Origin: an uncultured Acidovorax sp.
GTDB taxonomy: Bacteria; Pseudomonadota; Gammaproteobacteria; Burkholderiales; Burkholderiaceae_C
NCBI GenBank assembly: GCA_913774955.1
Contig: CAJYKV010000004.1
Coordinates: 62,001 to 126,000 of the forward strand
Length of the DNA: 64,000 nucleotides
Reading direction: 5' to 3'
Position numbers and translations under genes: made by a program. Of the stretch, positions 8,365 through 16,253 are shown one piece after another. How positions within the stretch are numbered: position 1 is the stretch's first letter; every line of letters starts with the position of its first letter. The notes beneath the pieces were generated by a model that saw only the letters and a list, made by a program, of their open reading frames with translations, was not told the DNA's origin and made no database searches.

Positions 8365-10338
8365 ATGACCGACACTTTGCAAGTGCAGGGCGCTTTCGCG
8401 CCTGCAGATTCCTCTTTCGTGGCCGAAACCGAAGCCACCCTGGCACCCGCTGCCCCGGCCGCTGATGCTTCCGCCGCTGACACCTCCGCCGCCGCTCCCG
8501 AAGCCGCGGCACCCGAGGCCGCAGCAGACACCGTGGCCGTGCCCAACGGCTTCGTCGAACTGGGCCTGGCCCCCGAACTCGTGCAGGCCGTGGCCGACCT
8601 GGGCTACACCCAGCCGACGGGCGTGCAGGAGCGCGCCATTCCCCTGGCCATGGGCGCCGGGGCTGCCGACGGCAAGTTCATCGACCTGATGGTGTCCAGC
8701 CAGACCGGCAGCGGCAAGACGGCGGCGTTCCTGCTGCCCGTGCTGCACACGCTGATCGGCCAGCAGGCCGCGGCGGCGGCGGCTGCCCGTGCGGAATACG
8801 AAGCGGCTGCGGCCGAAGCCGCCGCCCGCGGCGAGACCGCTCCGAAGCGTGCCAAGCGCAAGGACCCGACCAACCCGCGCCACTTCAAGGCCGCCACCCC
8901 CGGCGCGCTGATCCTGTGCCCGACCCGCGAGCTGGCCCAGCAGGTGGCCCACGACGCGATCGAGCTCGTGCGCCACTGCCGCGGCCTGCGCGTCGCGAAC
9001 GTGGTGGGCGGCATTCCCTACCAGCTGCAGATCGCCAAGCTGCAGAACGCAGACCTCGTGGTGGCGACGCCCGGCCGCCTGCTGGACCTGCAGCGCTCGA
9101 TGCAGATCAAGCTCGACCAGGTGCAGTTCCTCGTGGTGGACGAGGCCGACCGCATGCTCGACCTCGGCTTCTCCGACGACCTCGCCGAGATCAACGAGCT
9201 GACCAGCCAGCGCAAGCAGACCATGATGTTCAGCGCGACCTTCGCGCCCCGCATCCAGCAGCTCGCGATGCGCGTCATGCACGACGGCGGCGCCTCGGTG
9301 AAGAAGGTGCAGATCGATTCCCCGCAGGAAAAGCACGCCAACATCAAGCAGACGCTGTTCTGGGCCGACAACGCCCAGCACAAGCGCAAGCTGCTGGACC
9401 ACTGGCTGCGTGACACCACCATCAACCAGGCCATCGTGTTCGCCAGCACCCAGGTGGAATGCGACGGTCTCGCCAACGATCTGCAGCAGGACGGCTTCTC
9501 GGCCGTGGCGCTGCACGGCGCGCTGAGCCAGGGCCTGCGCAACCGGCGCCTGATGGCACTGCGCAACGGCCAGGTGCAGATCCTGGTCGCCACCGACGTG
9601 GCGGCCCGCGGCATCGACGTGCCCACGATCACCCACGTCTTCAACTTCGGCCTGCCGATGAAGGCCGAGGATTACACGCACCGTATCGGCCGCACGGGCC
9701 GTGCCGGCCGCGACGGGCTGGCCGTCACGTTCGCCGAGTTCCGCGACCGCCGCAAGATCTTCGACATCGAAGGCTACAGCCGCCAGCAGTTCAAGACCGA
9801 TGTGATCGCCGGTCTGGAGCCGCAGCAGCGCGCGCCGCAAGCCCGTCCGGAATTCGGCGGCCGTGGCCGCGAAGGCGGCGGCGGTTTCCGTGACCGCCGT
9901 CCGGGCGGTGGCAACGGCGGCCGCGGTGGTTTCGGCGACCGGGACCGCGGTGGCTTCGGCGACCGCCATGCACGTGGTCCGCGCGATGAATCGCGTGGCT
10001 TCGCACCGCGCGGCGATGACCAGCGCGGTTTCGCACCCCGCGACGACCAGCGTGGTTTCGCGCCGCGTGGCGATGAACAGCGTGGCTTTGCGCCCCGCGG
10101 CGACGATCAGCGCGGCTTCGGCCCGCGCCGCGACGGCGATGGCTACGGCCGCAAGCAGGGCTTCGGCGAGCCCGCACGCGGTGGTTTCGGCGGTGGCCGC
10201 GGTGGTGATTTCGGCGGCGGCCGCGGCGGCGATTTCGCTCCGCGCAAGCCGGCGTTCTCGAAGCCGGGCGCGGGCGGCGGCAAGCCGTCCTTCGCTCCGC
10301 ACGACGCGCGCAAGCGCCCGGCGCGTCCGGCCCGCTGA
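8365..10338 (+). CDS. DEAD-box ATP-dependent RNA helicase with RGG-type tail
   Basis: A 657-residue helicase. After an Ala/Pro-rich leader (1-55) come the Q motif (FVELGLAPELVQA...PTGVQ), motif I QTGSGKT, Ia CPTRELAQQ, Ib VATPGR, II DEAD, III SATF, V ARGIDVP and VI HRIGRTGRAG. A charged Ala-rich insert (about residues 133-170) separates motifs I and Ia. The last ~150 residues are low-complexity RGG/RGF repeats, including five near-identical RGF-APR units, likely for RNA binding or condensate formation. The ATG at 8365 is preferred to an in-frame GTG at 8350. It belongs to the RhlE/DeaD group; the exact paralogue is unclear. Confidence 0.93.
   Translation: MTDTLQVQGAFAPADSSFVAETEATLAPAAPAADASAADTSAAAPEAAAPEAAADTVAVPNGFVELGLAPELVQAVADLGYTQPTGVQERAIPLAMGAGAADGKFIDLMVSSQTGSGKTAAFLLPVLHTLIGQQAAAAAAARAEYEAAAAEAAARGETAPKRAKRKDPTNPRHFKAATPGALILCPTRELAQQVAHDAIELVRHCRGLRVANVVGGIPYQLQIAKLQNADLVVATPGRLLDLQRSMQIKLDQVQFLVVDEADRMLDLGFSDDLAEINELTSQRKQTMMFSATFAPRIQQLAMRVMHDGGASVKKVQIDSPQEKHANIKQTLFWADNAQHKRKLLDHWLRDTTINQAIVFASTQVECDGLANDLQQDGFSAVALHGALSQGLRNRRLMALRNGQVQILVATDVAARGIDVPTITHVFNFGLPMKAEDYTHRIGRTGRAGRDGLAVTFAEFRDRRKIFDIEGYSRQQFKTDVIAGLEPQQRAPQARPEFGGRGREGGGGFRDRRPGGGNGGRGGFGDRDRGGFGDRHARGPRDESRGFAPRGDDQRGFAPRDDQRGFAPRGDEQRGFAPRGDDQRGFGPRRDGDGYGRKQGFGEPARGGFGGGRGGDFGGGRGGDFAPRKPAFSKPGAGGGKPSFAPHDARKRPARPAR
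9988..10125 (+). repeat. in-frame repeats encoding RGFAPRGDDQ-type units
   Basis: Five tandem units of 27-30 bp encode variants of RGFAPR-G-DDQ inside the helicase tail. The DNA repeats are imperfect at synonymous positions, which suggests the peptide, not just the DNA, is kept. Confidence 0.75.
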
Positions 10339-10382
10339 GCGGGGCGTTCCGGCCGGCGGCCCTGCAGAGGCGCCGCCGCACC

Positions 10383-10408
10383 AGCCAGCCTCCGGGCTGG
10401 CTTTTTTT
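10383..10408 (+). terminator. helicase terminator
   Basis: An 8-bp stem AGCCAGCC/GGCTGGCT (10383-10390 with 10395-10402) with a 4-nt loop is followed by seven T residues. Confidence 0.9.
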
Positions 10409-10647
10409 CGTCCCTTGCCGCAGCGTGGAGCCTCCGCGCCGCGGGCCGAACCATAATCCCGTGGTCGAGCCGCGGTATGGCGCACGGCCCCATCGGCCAT
10501 GCCGCGTGCCGGGTGTCCGCACCGGACCGTCGCGCCGTTTACCTCCGGCGCCGCCGTGCCACGTGCGGGCGCTTCTCGCACCAACCCTCGCGCAGGCCGG
10601 GCACGCTCCCTCCGGCCGCCCCGCATGCACGCACGGAGTGTTTCCGG
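10409..10647. other. intergenic DNA before the diguanylate cyclase
   Basis: About 240 nt of GC-rich sequence after the helicase terminator. No convincing promoter, RNA gene or conserved coding frame was seen; the in-frame sequence upstream of 10648 looks non-coding (Arg/Pro/Ala-rich). Confidence 0.5.
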
Positions 10648-12117
10648 ATGACCCCTTCTCTTTCCCCTTCGACGGACAGCGATTTCGAGCACATGTTCGA
10701 CCTGGCGCCCGTATCGCTCTGGCTGGAGGATTTCAGTGAACTGAAGACCCTGCTCGACGGCTGGCGCCGCGACGGCGTGGCCGATGCGGAAGCCTATGTG
10801 CGGGAAGACCCCGCGCGGATGCAGCGCTACGGTGCCTGCCTGAAGGTGCTGCGCGTGAACCGCCGCACGCTGGAGCTGTTCGCGGCGCACGACCAGGAGA
10901 CGCTGCTGGCCTCGCTCGACCAGGTGTTCCGGGGCGACATGTTCGAGCAGGCGATCTCCGAACTGCGGCAGCTGTGGTCGGGGTCGCTGGAGTTTTCGAA
11001 CCAGACCGTCAACTACGCTCTCGACGGTCGCAGGCTCGACGTGCACATCCGGGGGCGCATCCTGCCGGGGCACGAGGACCGCTGGGACCGGGTGCTGATC
11101 TCGCTGGAGGACAACACCGAGCAGATCGGCGCGGGCGCGGCGCTGCTGCGCAGCGAGCAGTACGCGCGCGGGCTGTTCGAGAATTCACCGGTGTCGCTCT
11201 GGGTGGAGGACTTCAGCTCCGTCAAGCGCCTGCTCGACGACGTGCGGGCGCAGGGCATCCGCGACTTCAAGACCTTCCTGAAGGTGCACCCGGAGTTCGT
11301 CACCCGCTGCATGCAGGAGATCCGCGTGATCGACGTGAACCAGCAGACGCTGGAGATGTTCGGCGCGGACAGCAAGGAGATGCTCTTCAAGCAGATCGGC
11401 AAGGTGTTCCGCGGCGAGATGCAGGAATCCTTCGCGGAGCAACTGCTCGATCTGTGGGAGGGCCGGCTCTTCCAGCAGCGCGAGGTGGTCAACTACAGCC
11501 TGTCGGGCGAGGCGGTCTATATCCACATGCAGTTCGCGATCCTGGAGGAGCACCGGCACGACTGGTCCATGGTGCTGCTCTCGCTGGTGGACATCACCGC
11601 CCGCAAGAAAGCCGAGGCCTACCTGGAATACCTCGGCAAGCACGACGTGCTCACGCAGTTGCGCAACCGGGCTTTCTACGTGGAAGAGCTCAACCGGCTG
11701 ACGCGCAAGGGGCCCTGGCCGGTCGGGGTGGTGGTGGTCGACATGAACGGCCTCAAGGGCATCAACGACGATGCCGGCCATGCGGCCGGCGATGCCATGC
11801 TGCGGCGCGTGGGCGAGGTGCTGACCAAGGCGGTGGACTCTCCCGACTGCGCGGCCCGCATCGGCGGCGACGAGTTCGCGCTGCTGCTGCCGGCCACCGA
11901 TGAGCGCGCCACCCAGGCCCTGATCGACCGCATCGGTTCGCTGCTGGAGCTGAACAACCAGTTCTATCCGGGCCGTCCGCTCAGCCTGGCCATCGGGATG
12001 GCGATCGCCGCATCGGGCGACCAGCTCGAGGCGGCCGTGCACCGGGCCGACCAGGCCATGTATGCGGAAAAGCTGCGCTACTACCAGGAGGCGGGCATGG
12101 AGCGGCGCCGCAACTGA
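10648..12117 (+). CDS. diguanylate cyclase with two tandem PAS-like domains
   Basis: A 489-residue GGDEF protein that should make cyclic di-GMP from GTP. Residues ~10-160 and ~165-305 are two related PAS-like sensor domains; each opens with the same signature (APVSLWLEDFS and SPVSLWVEDFS) and contains FRG(D/E)M, so they arose by duplication. The GGDEF domain (about 320-480) has an intact ARIGGDEFAL active site. The inhibitory RxxD site five residues upstream is DSPD, so product inhibition is probably lost. No membrane segment was seen. Start ATG 10648 follows a GGAG 11 nt upstream. It converges on the MFS gene. Confidence 0.92.
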   Translation: MTPSLSPSTDSDFEHMFDLAPVSLWLEDFSELKTLLDGWRRDGVADAEAYVREDPARMQRYGACLKVLRVNRRTLELFAAHDQETLLASLDQVFRGDMFEQAISELRQLWSGSLEFSNQTVNYALDGRRLDVHIRGRILPGHEDRWDRVLISLEDNTEQIGAGAALLRSEQYARGLFENSPVSLWVEDFSSVKRLLDDVRAQGIRDFKTFLKVHPEFVTRCMQEIRVIDVNQQTLEMFGADSKEMLFKQIGKVFRGEMQESFAEQLLDLWEGRLFQQREVVNYSLSGEAVYIHMQFAILEEHRHDWSMVLLSLVDITARKKAEAYLEYLGKHDVLTQLRNRAFYVEELNRLTRKGPWPVGVVVVDMNGLKGINDDAGHAAGDAMLRRVGEVLTKAVDSPDCAARIGGDEFALLLPATDERATQALIDRIGSLLELNNQFYPGRPLSLAIGMAIAASGDQLEAAVHRADQAMYAEKLRYYQEAGMERRRN

Positions 12118-12153
12118 GCGTCCCGCGGGCCCGGCAGACGCGGCCCGCCAGGA

Positions 12154-13386
12154 TCAGGCGGCCGCCGCGGTGCGGCCGATGTCGGGCCAGCGGTGGTGCA
12201 GCACCACCCAGGCCGCCAGGCCCACGCACATCATTCCCAGCGACGCACAGGCCAGCAGCAGGGTGGAGTGCATCACCAGCGGCGCCACCACGCCGGCCAC
12301 GAGCCCGTTGGCGGTGGAGCCGACGAAGGCCTGCAGCGACGAGGCCATGCCGCGCCGCTCCGGGTAGAGGTCCAGCACCAGCAGGGTCACCACCGGCACC
12401 ATCAGCGCCCAGCCGAAGGCGAACACCGCGATCGGCACGAGCGCCCACGACACATGGGCTGGAAACAGCGCATTGGCCGCCAGGTTCAGCAGCGACATCG
12501 TGAACATGATCAGGAAGCCGTGGCGGATCTGCCGCTTGGGCGCGATGCGGCCGGCCAGGCGGCCGCTGAGCCAGGCGCCGCCCATGATGCCGGAGATGGT
12601 GAGGATGAAGAACCAGAAGAACTGCGTCGGCGCCAGGTGCAGGTGCTCGCCCAGGAACGCCGGCGCCGCGAGAACGTAGAGGAACATGCCGTTGAAGGGC
12701 ACGCCGCTGGCCAGCGCCAGCAGCAGGAAGCGCGGGCTCGAGCCGAGCTGCCAGTAGCCCTGCAGCAGGTGGCGCGCGTTGATGGGCTGGCGGTGGTCCG
12801 CATGCAGCGTCTCGGGCAGCAGGCGGTAGTTGGCGATCCAGAGGGTGAGCCCGACGCCGGTGAGGAACCAGAACACGCTGTGCCAGCCGGTGTGGACGAA
12901 CAGCCAGCCGCCGATGATGGGCGCGATGGCCGGCGCCACGCCGAAGTAGATGGTGACCTGGCTCATCACCTTCTGGGCCTGAGCGGGCGGGAACATGTCG
13001 CGGATGACCGCGCGCGAGACCACGATGCCCGCGCCCGCGGACAGGCCCTGCAGGGCGCGGAACAGCACCAGCTGGCCGATGCTCTGCGACAGCGCGCAGC
13101 CCGCCGAGGCGAGCGTGAACACGGCGATGCCCCAGAGCACCACGGGCCGGCGGCCGAAGCTGTCGGAGAGCGCGCCGTGGAACAGCGTCATGAACGCGAA
13201 GCCGAACAGGTAGGCCGACAGCGTCTGCTGCATCTCCACGGGCGTGGCGCCGAGCGCGGCAGCGATGCCCGAGAACGCCGGGATGTAGGTGTCGATCGAA
13301 AACGGGCCGATCATGCCCAGCACGGCCAGCAGCACGGCGAGGGCCCAGCGCGGTGCGCGCCAGAGTTGGTGGGCGTCTGGATTCAT
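12154..13386 (-). CDS. Bcr/CflA family multidrug efflux transporter
   Basis: A 410-residue MFS protein with 12 predicted transmembrane segments, starting MNPDAHQLWRAPRWALAVLL. The DHA1/Bcr features are FSIDTYIPAF in helix 1 and GALSDSFGRRPV in the loop between helices 2 and 3 (MFS motif A), then LFRALQGLSAGAGIVVSRAVIRDMF in helix 4. Such pumps export drugs or metabolites with proton antiport; some export L-cysteine. It is the last gene of the leftward series below rpoN. The substrate is not predictable. Confidence 0.9.
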   Translation of the reverse strand: MNPDAHQLWRAPRWALAVLLAVLGMIGPFSIDTYIPAFSGIAAALGATPVEMQQTLSAYLFGFAFMTLFHGALSDSFGRRPVVLWGIAVFTLASAGCALSQSIGQLVLFRALQGLSAGAGIVVSRAVIRDMFPPAQAQKVMSQVTIYFGVAPAIAPIIGGWLFVHTGWHSVFWFLTGVGLTLWIANYRLLPETLHADHRQPINARHLLQGYWQLGSSPRFLLLALASGVPFNGMFLYVLAAPAFLGEHLHLAPTQFFWFFILTISGIMGGAWLSGRLAGRIAPKRQIRHGFLIMFTMSLLNLAANALFPAHVSWALVPIAVFAFGWALMVPVVTLLVLDLYPERRGMASSLQAFVGSTANGLVAGVVAPLVMHSTLLLACASLGMMCVGLAAWVVLHHRWPDIGRTAAAA

Positions 13387-13526
13387 GGCAGGGGAAGCGG
13401 GCGGGCCGGCCTGGCAGGCCCGCGGGGAGGCGTGCGGGACGCGGGCGGTGAGGGAATCATTATGGGGGAGGCGGCGCCAGGCCGCGCGCCGCACCGCAGG
13501 ATGCCCCCCGGCCGCCCGGGCATGCC

Positions 13527-14036
13527 TCAGTGCTGGTGGGCGCCGTGGCCGGCGTGCGAAGCGCCGTGGGCCGGGGCGGCGCCCGCCGGGGCGTTGACGG
13601 CGCGCACGGGGGCCTGGACGTCCACCGTCTGGCGCTTGCCGTCGGACGCTTCCAGCACGAGTTGCAGCGGCACGGTCTCGCCGGCCTTCACCTCCTTGGG
13701 CAGGTCCATGAGCATGACGTGGTAGCCGCCCGGCTTGAGTTCCACCGCCTTGCCGGCCGGCAGTTCGAGCGCGCCCGCCGGCCGCATCCGCATGACGTTG
13801 TCCTCGAGCTTCATCTCGTGGATTTCCGCGATCGGTGCCACGGGCGTGCGCACGCCCACGAGCTTCATCGCCTGCGGAGCGGTGATTTTCATGAATGCGC
13901 CCGTGGCCTTCTGTTGCGGGACGGTGGCACGCACCCAGGCATCCTGGATGCTGACGGTCTGGGCGTGCGCGGCCCAGGAGAACAGCGCGGAGAGGGCAAA
14001 GAGGGACGATGTGGCGATGCGTTGCGTGGTGTGCAT
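13527..14036 (-). CDS. PCu(A)C-type periplasmic copper chaperone
   Basis: A 169-residue exported protein of the DUF461 family. A signal peptide (MHTTQRIATSSLFALSALFS, cleaved after AHA, about residue 24) precedes the domain. The Cu(I) ligands follow the H-M-X10-M-X21-HXM pattern: IHEMKLEDNVMRM and GGYHVMLMD. The C-terminus is an extra His-rich tail (HGASHAGHGAHQH) that could bind more metal. PCu(A)C proteins deliver copper to cytochrome oxidase. It lies 105 nt after the DUF2946 gene, a usual partner. Confidence 0.92.
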   Translation of the reverse strand: MHTTQRIATSSLFALSALFSWAAHAQTVSIQDAWVRATVPQQKATGAFMKITAPQAMKLVGVRTPVAPIAEIHEMKLEDNVMRMRPAGALELPAGKAVELKPGGYHVMLMDLPKEVKAGETVPLQLVLEASDGKRQTVDVQAPVRAVNAPAGAAPAHGASHAGHGAHQH

Positions 14037-14141
14037 GGGAAAGCTCGGTAAGGGGGTGGCCGCGTGGACGGGGCGCCGGCAGGGCGTGCCGTGAACCCGG
14101 TCGAACACGGCCGGAATCGGAAAAACGGCGAGAAGGAGAGG

Positions 14142-14516
14142 TCAGGCGCGTGCCGGGGGGCCCCGCGCGGGCCGGTGCGCGGTGGCGGGCATCTGCGGGC
14201 GCAGGTTCTGCGCGCCGGCCGGCCGCTCGTGCCCGGCGGCACAGGGCACCAGGCGGTGCAGGTCCGGCGTGCCGGGCGGGGGCAGGCTGGCCGGCAGGCA
14301 GGCGGGGCAATCGAGCGCATGCGCGTGCGGCAGGGCGGGCACGTCGCCGTCCGGGGCCGCAGCAGGCGCCCGCCGCGCGACGCCGTCCGCCGAGCAGACG
14401 GTGTCCGCCAGCACGCCGCCGGCAGCGGCCCAGGGCGACATGCCGGCCACGCCGACGGCCCACACGAAGCAGGCGAGTGCGAAGCGGCGGGCGAGGGCGC
14501 TGCAGAAGAAGGGCAT
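14142..14516 (-). CDS. DUF2946 family exported protein
   Basis: A 124-residue protein with an N-terminal hydrophobic signal or anchor (residues 8-32) and the DUF2946 motif HALDCPACLP, with conserved Cys and His likely to bind metal. DUF2946 genes are commonly beside copper chaperones and TonB receptors; here PCu(A)C follows. The C-terminal third is Pro/Arg-rich and poorly conserved. It lies 78 nt below rpoN in the same direction, so read-through from the sigma-54 promoter is possible. Confidence 0.7.
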   Translation of the reverse strand: MPFFCSALARRFALACFVWAVGVAGMSPWAAAGGVLADTVCSADGVARRAPAAAPDGDVPALPHAHALDCPACLPASLPPPGTPDLHRLVPCAAGHERPAGAQNLRPQMPATAHRPARGPPARA

Positions 14517-14594
14517 GGTGCGGATGCGATTATCGTCCGCGTCCGCGGGCGGCGCATCCTCGGCCTCGGCCGGGCGTCCCGCGCCGGCTGGGAA

Positions 14595-16001
14595 TCAGAG
14601 GCGCGCGGCGGCGCGCTGTTCCGCCGGCGGTATGCGCAACTGCTGCCGGTACTTCGTCACCGTGCGCCGGGCGATGCGGATGCCCTGGCGCTCCAGTTGC
14701 CGCGCGATGTCGACGTCGGACAGCGGGCGTGCTCCGTCGTCGGCCGCGAGGATCTCCTGCACCAGCCCACGGATGGCGGTGGGCGAGCTGTCCCGGCCGG
14801 CCGGCGTGGCCATGGCGCGCGAGAAGAAGTACTTCAGCTCGAACAGGCCGAACGGCGTCTGCATGTACTTGTTGTTGGTCACGCGCGAGATGGTGGAGAC
14901 GTGCGCGCCCACGTCCTCGGCGACCTCCTTGAGCGAAAGCGGGCGCATGCCGACGGGGCCGTATTCGAGGAAATGCGGCTGGCGCTTCAGGATGGCCTGG
15001 GCCACGTCCAGCACGGTGGAAAAGCGCTGCTGCACATTGCGCACCGTCCACCGGGCCTCGGCCAGCTGGGCGGTGAGATCGCGGGACGCGGCCCGGGCGC
15101 CGTCGCCGGCCGGTGCTTCGTCCGCGGAGCCGGCCGCATCCTGCCGCTGCTGCAGCAGCTGCTGGTACTGCCGGTTCACGCGCACGCGCGGCACCACCGC
15201 TTCGTTCAGGGATACCGTCCACTGGCCGCGCGCCCTGTGCGCGATGACGTCGGGAACGATGTAGGGCACCGGCTGCGCGCCGTAACGCCAGCCCGGATGG
15301 GGATCGAGGTGCCGCAGGCGCTCCAGCGCATCGCGCACTGCATGGGGCGGTACGTCGAGCCGAGTGCCCAGTTGCCGCATGGCCTGTGGGCCGGAGCCCT
15401 CGGCCGCCTTCTGCAGCACGGCATCGCACAGCGCCCGCTGCAGCGGGCAGGACACCGCCGGCAGCTGCAGGCGCAGACATTCCTGCAGATCCCGCGCGCC
15501 CACGCCGGCCGGCTCCAGCGATTGCACGGTGCGCAGCGCGGCGTGCAGCTCGTCGCCATCGGCCGGCGGCTCCACGCCATAGTCCGCGCAGATCGACGCG
15601 AGCGGCGTGCTCAGGTAGCCATCGTCGGTGAGCTCCTCGATGATCAGGCTGGAGAGCAGGAACTGCCGGTCGGGCAGCCGCAGCAGCCGCAACTGCGCGT
15701 GCAGGTGTTCGTGCAGCGTGGGGGTGGCGGGTTCGCGGTCCAGCAACGACAGGCCATCGCCGCCGGCATCGTGGGACGCCCGGGCCGGTGGGGCGGCGGG
15801 AAGCCCCGGCCACTCGGCGGCGAACTGGGCTGGCGGTGCGGGCGCCTCGTCCTCTTCGAGGAACGGGTTCTCGTCCATGGCGCCCATGACGCTCTGGATG
15901 AATTCGGCCGTGGGCATCTGCAGCAGCTGCACGGCTTTCTGCAGGCGCGGAGAGAGGTGCGGGGTCTGGTTCTGTCGGGCTCCGAGTCTGAGCGATGGCA
16001 T
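14595..16001 (-). CDS. rpoN: RNA polymerase sigma-54 factor
   Basis: A 468-residue sigma-54. Region I is Gln/Leu-rich (TPHLSPRLQKAVQLLQMPTAEF), followed by a short acidic region II, the core-binding domain (about 105-290), the HTH (STISRVTNNKY) and the RpoN box ARRTVTKYRQ (444-453; usual ARRTVAKYRE). It is outside the usual lptB-rpoN-hpf-ptsN neighbourhood, so it may be a second copy; that needs the rest of the genome. Its ATG at 16001 has AGGAG 10 nt upstream and a matching -24/-12 promoter at 16054-16069, so it may control its own synthesis. A kinase/activator pair is divergent from it. Confidence 0.95.
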   Translation of the reverse strand: MPSLRLGARQNQTPHLSPRLQKAVQLLQMPTAEFIQSVMGAMDENPFLEEDEAPAPPAQFAAEWPGLPAAPPARASHDAGGDGLSLLDREPATPTLHEHLHAQLRLLRLPDRQFLLSSLIIEELTDDGYLSTPLASICADYGVEPPADGDELHAALRTVQSLEPAGVGARDLQECLRLQLPAVSCPLQRALCDAVLQKAAEGSGPQAMRQLGTRLDVPPHAVRDALERLRHLDPHPGWRYGAQPVPYIVPDVIAHRARGQWTVSLNEAVVPRVRVNRQYQQLLQQRQDAAGSADEAPAGDGARAASRDLTAQLAEARWTVRNVQQRFSTVLDVAQAILKRQPHFLEYGPVGMRPLSLKEVAEDVGAHVSTISRVTNNKYMQTPFGLFELKYFFSRAMATPAGRDSSPTAIRGLVQEILAADDGARPLSDVDIARQLERQGIRIARRTVTKYRQQLRIPPAEQRAAARL

Positions 16002-16053
16002 GGGAAAAAGGCTCCTGCGTGCGCCAGCCGAGTGGTGGCACCTGCAATGGGTC

Positions 16054-16069
16054 TGCAAACACCGTGCCG
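16054..16069 (-). promoter_or_regulatory. sigma-54 promoter (-24/-12) of rpoN
   Basis: Read on the minus strand, the sequence is CGGCACGGTGTTTGCA. It matches the consensus TGGCACG-N4-TTGCW at every fixed position but the first, with exactly 10 nt between GG and GC. The predicted start is near 16043, giving a ~42-nt leader to the rpoN ATG. Confidence 0.75.
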
Positions 16070-16253
16070 TGTTTGTCCGACACTGAACGGATGGATACTT
16101 TTGCAACAATCTCGGCCAACTCGGAGCGATGCACCGTAACAGATGCCATTTCGGGGAACCTGCCGATTGCCCTATGGTGCTGGGCCCGGGTCTCGCGCAT
16201 CGCGTGCGCCCCCCGAACGGCGGCTGGAAGGTATTAATTGCGGAAACTATTGC

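Noticed and set aside
16224-16242. TGGAAGG...TTGC upstream of the hybrid kinase as a sigma-54 promoter
   Set aside because: GG and GC are 12 nt apart; sigma-54 needs 10.
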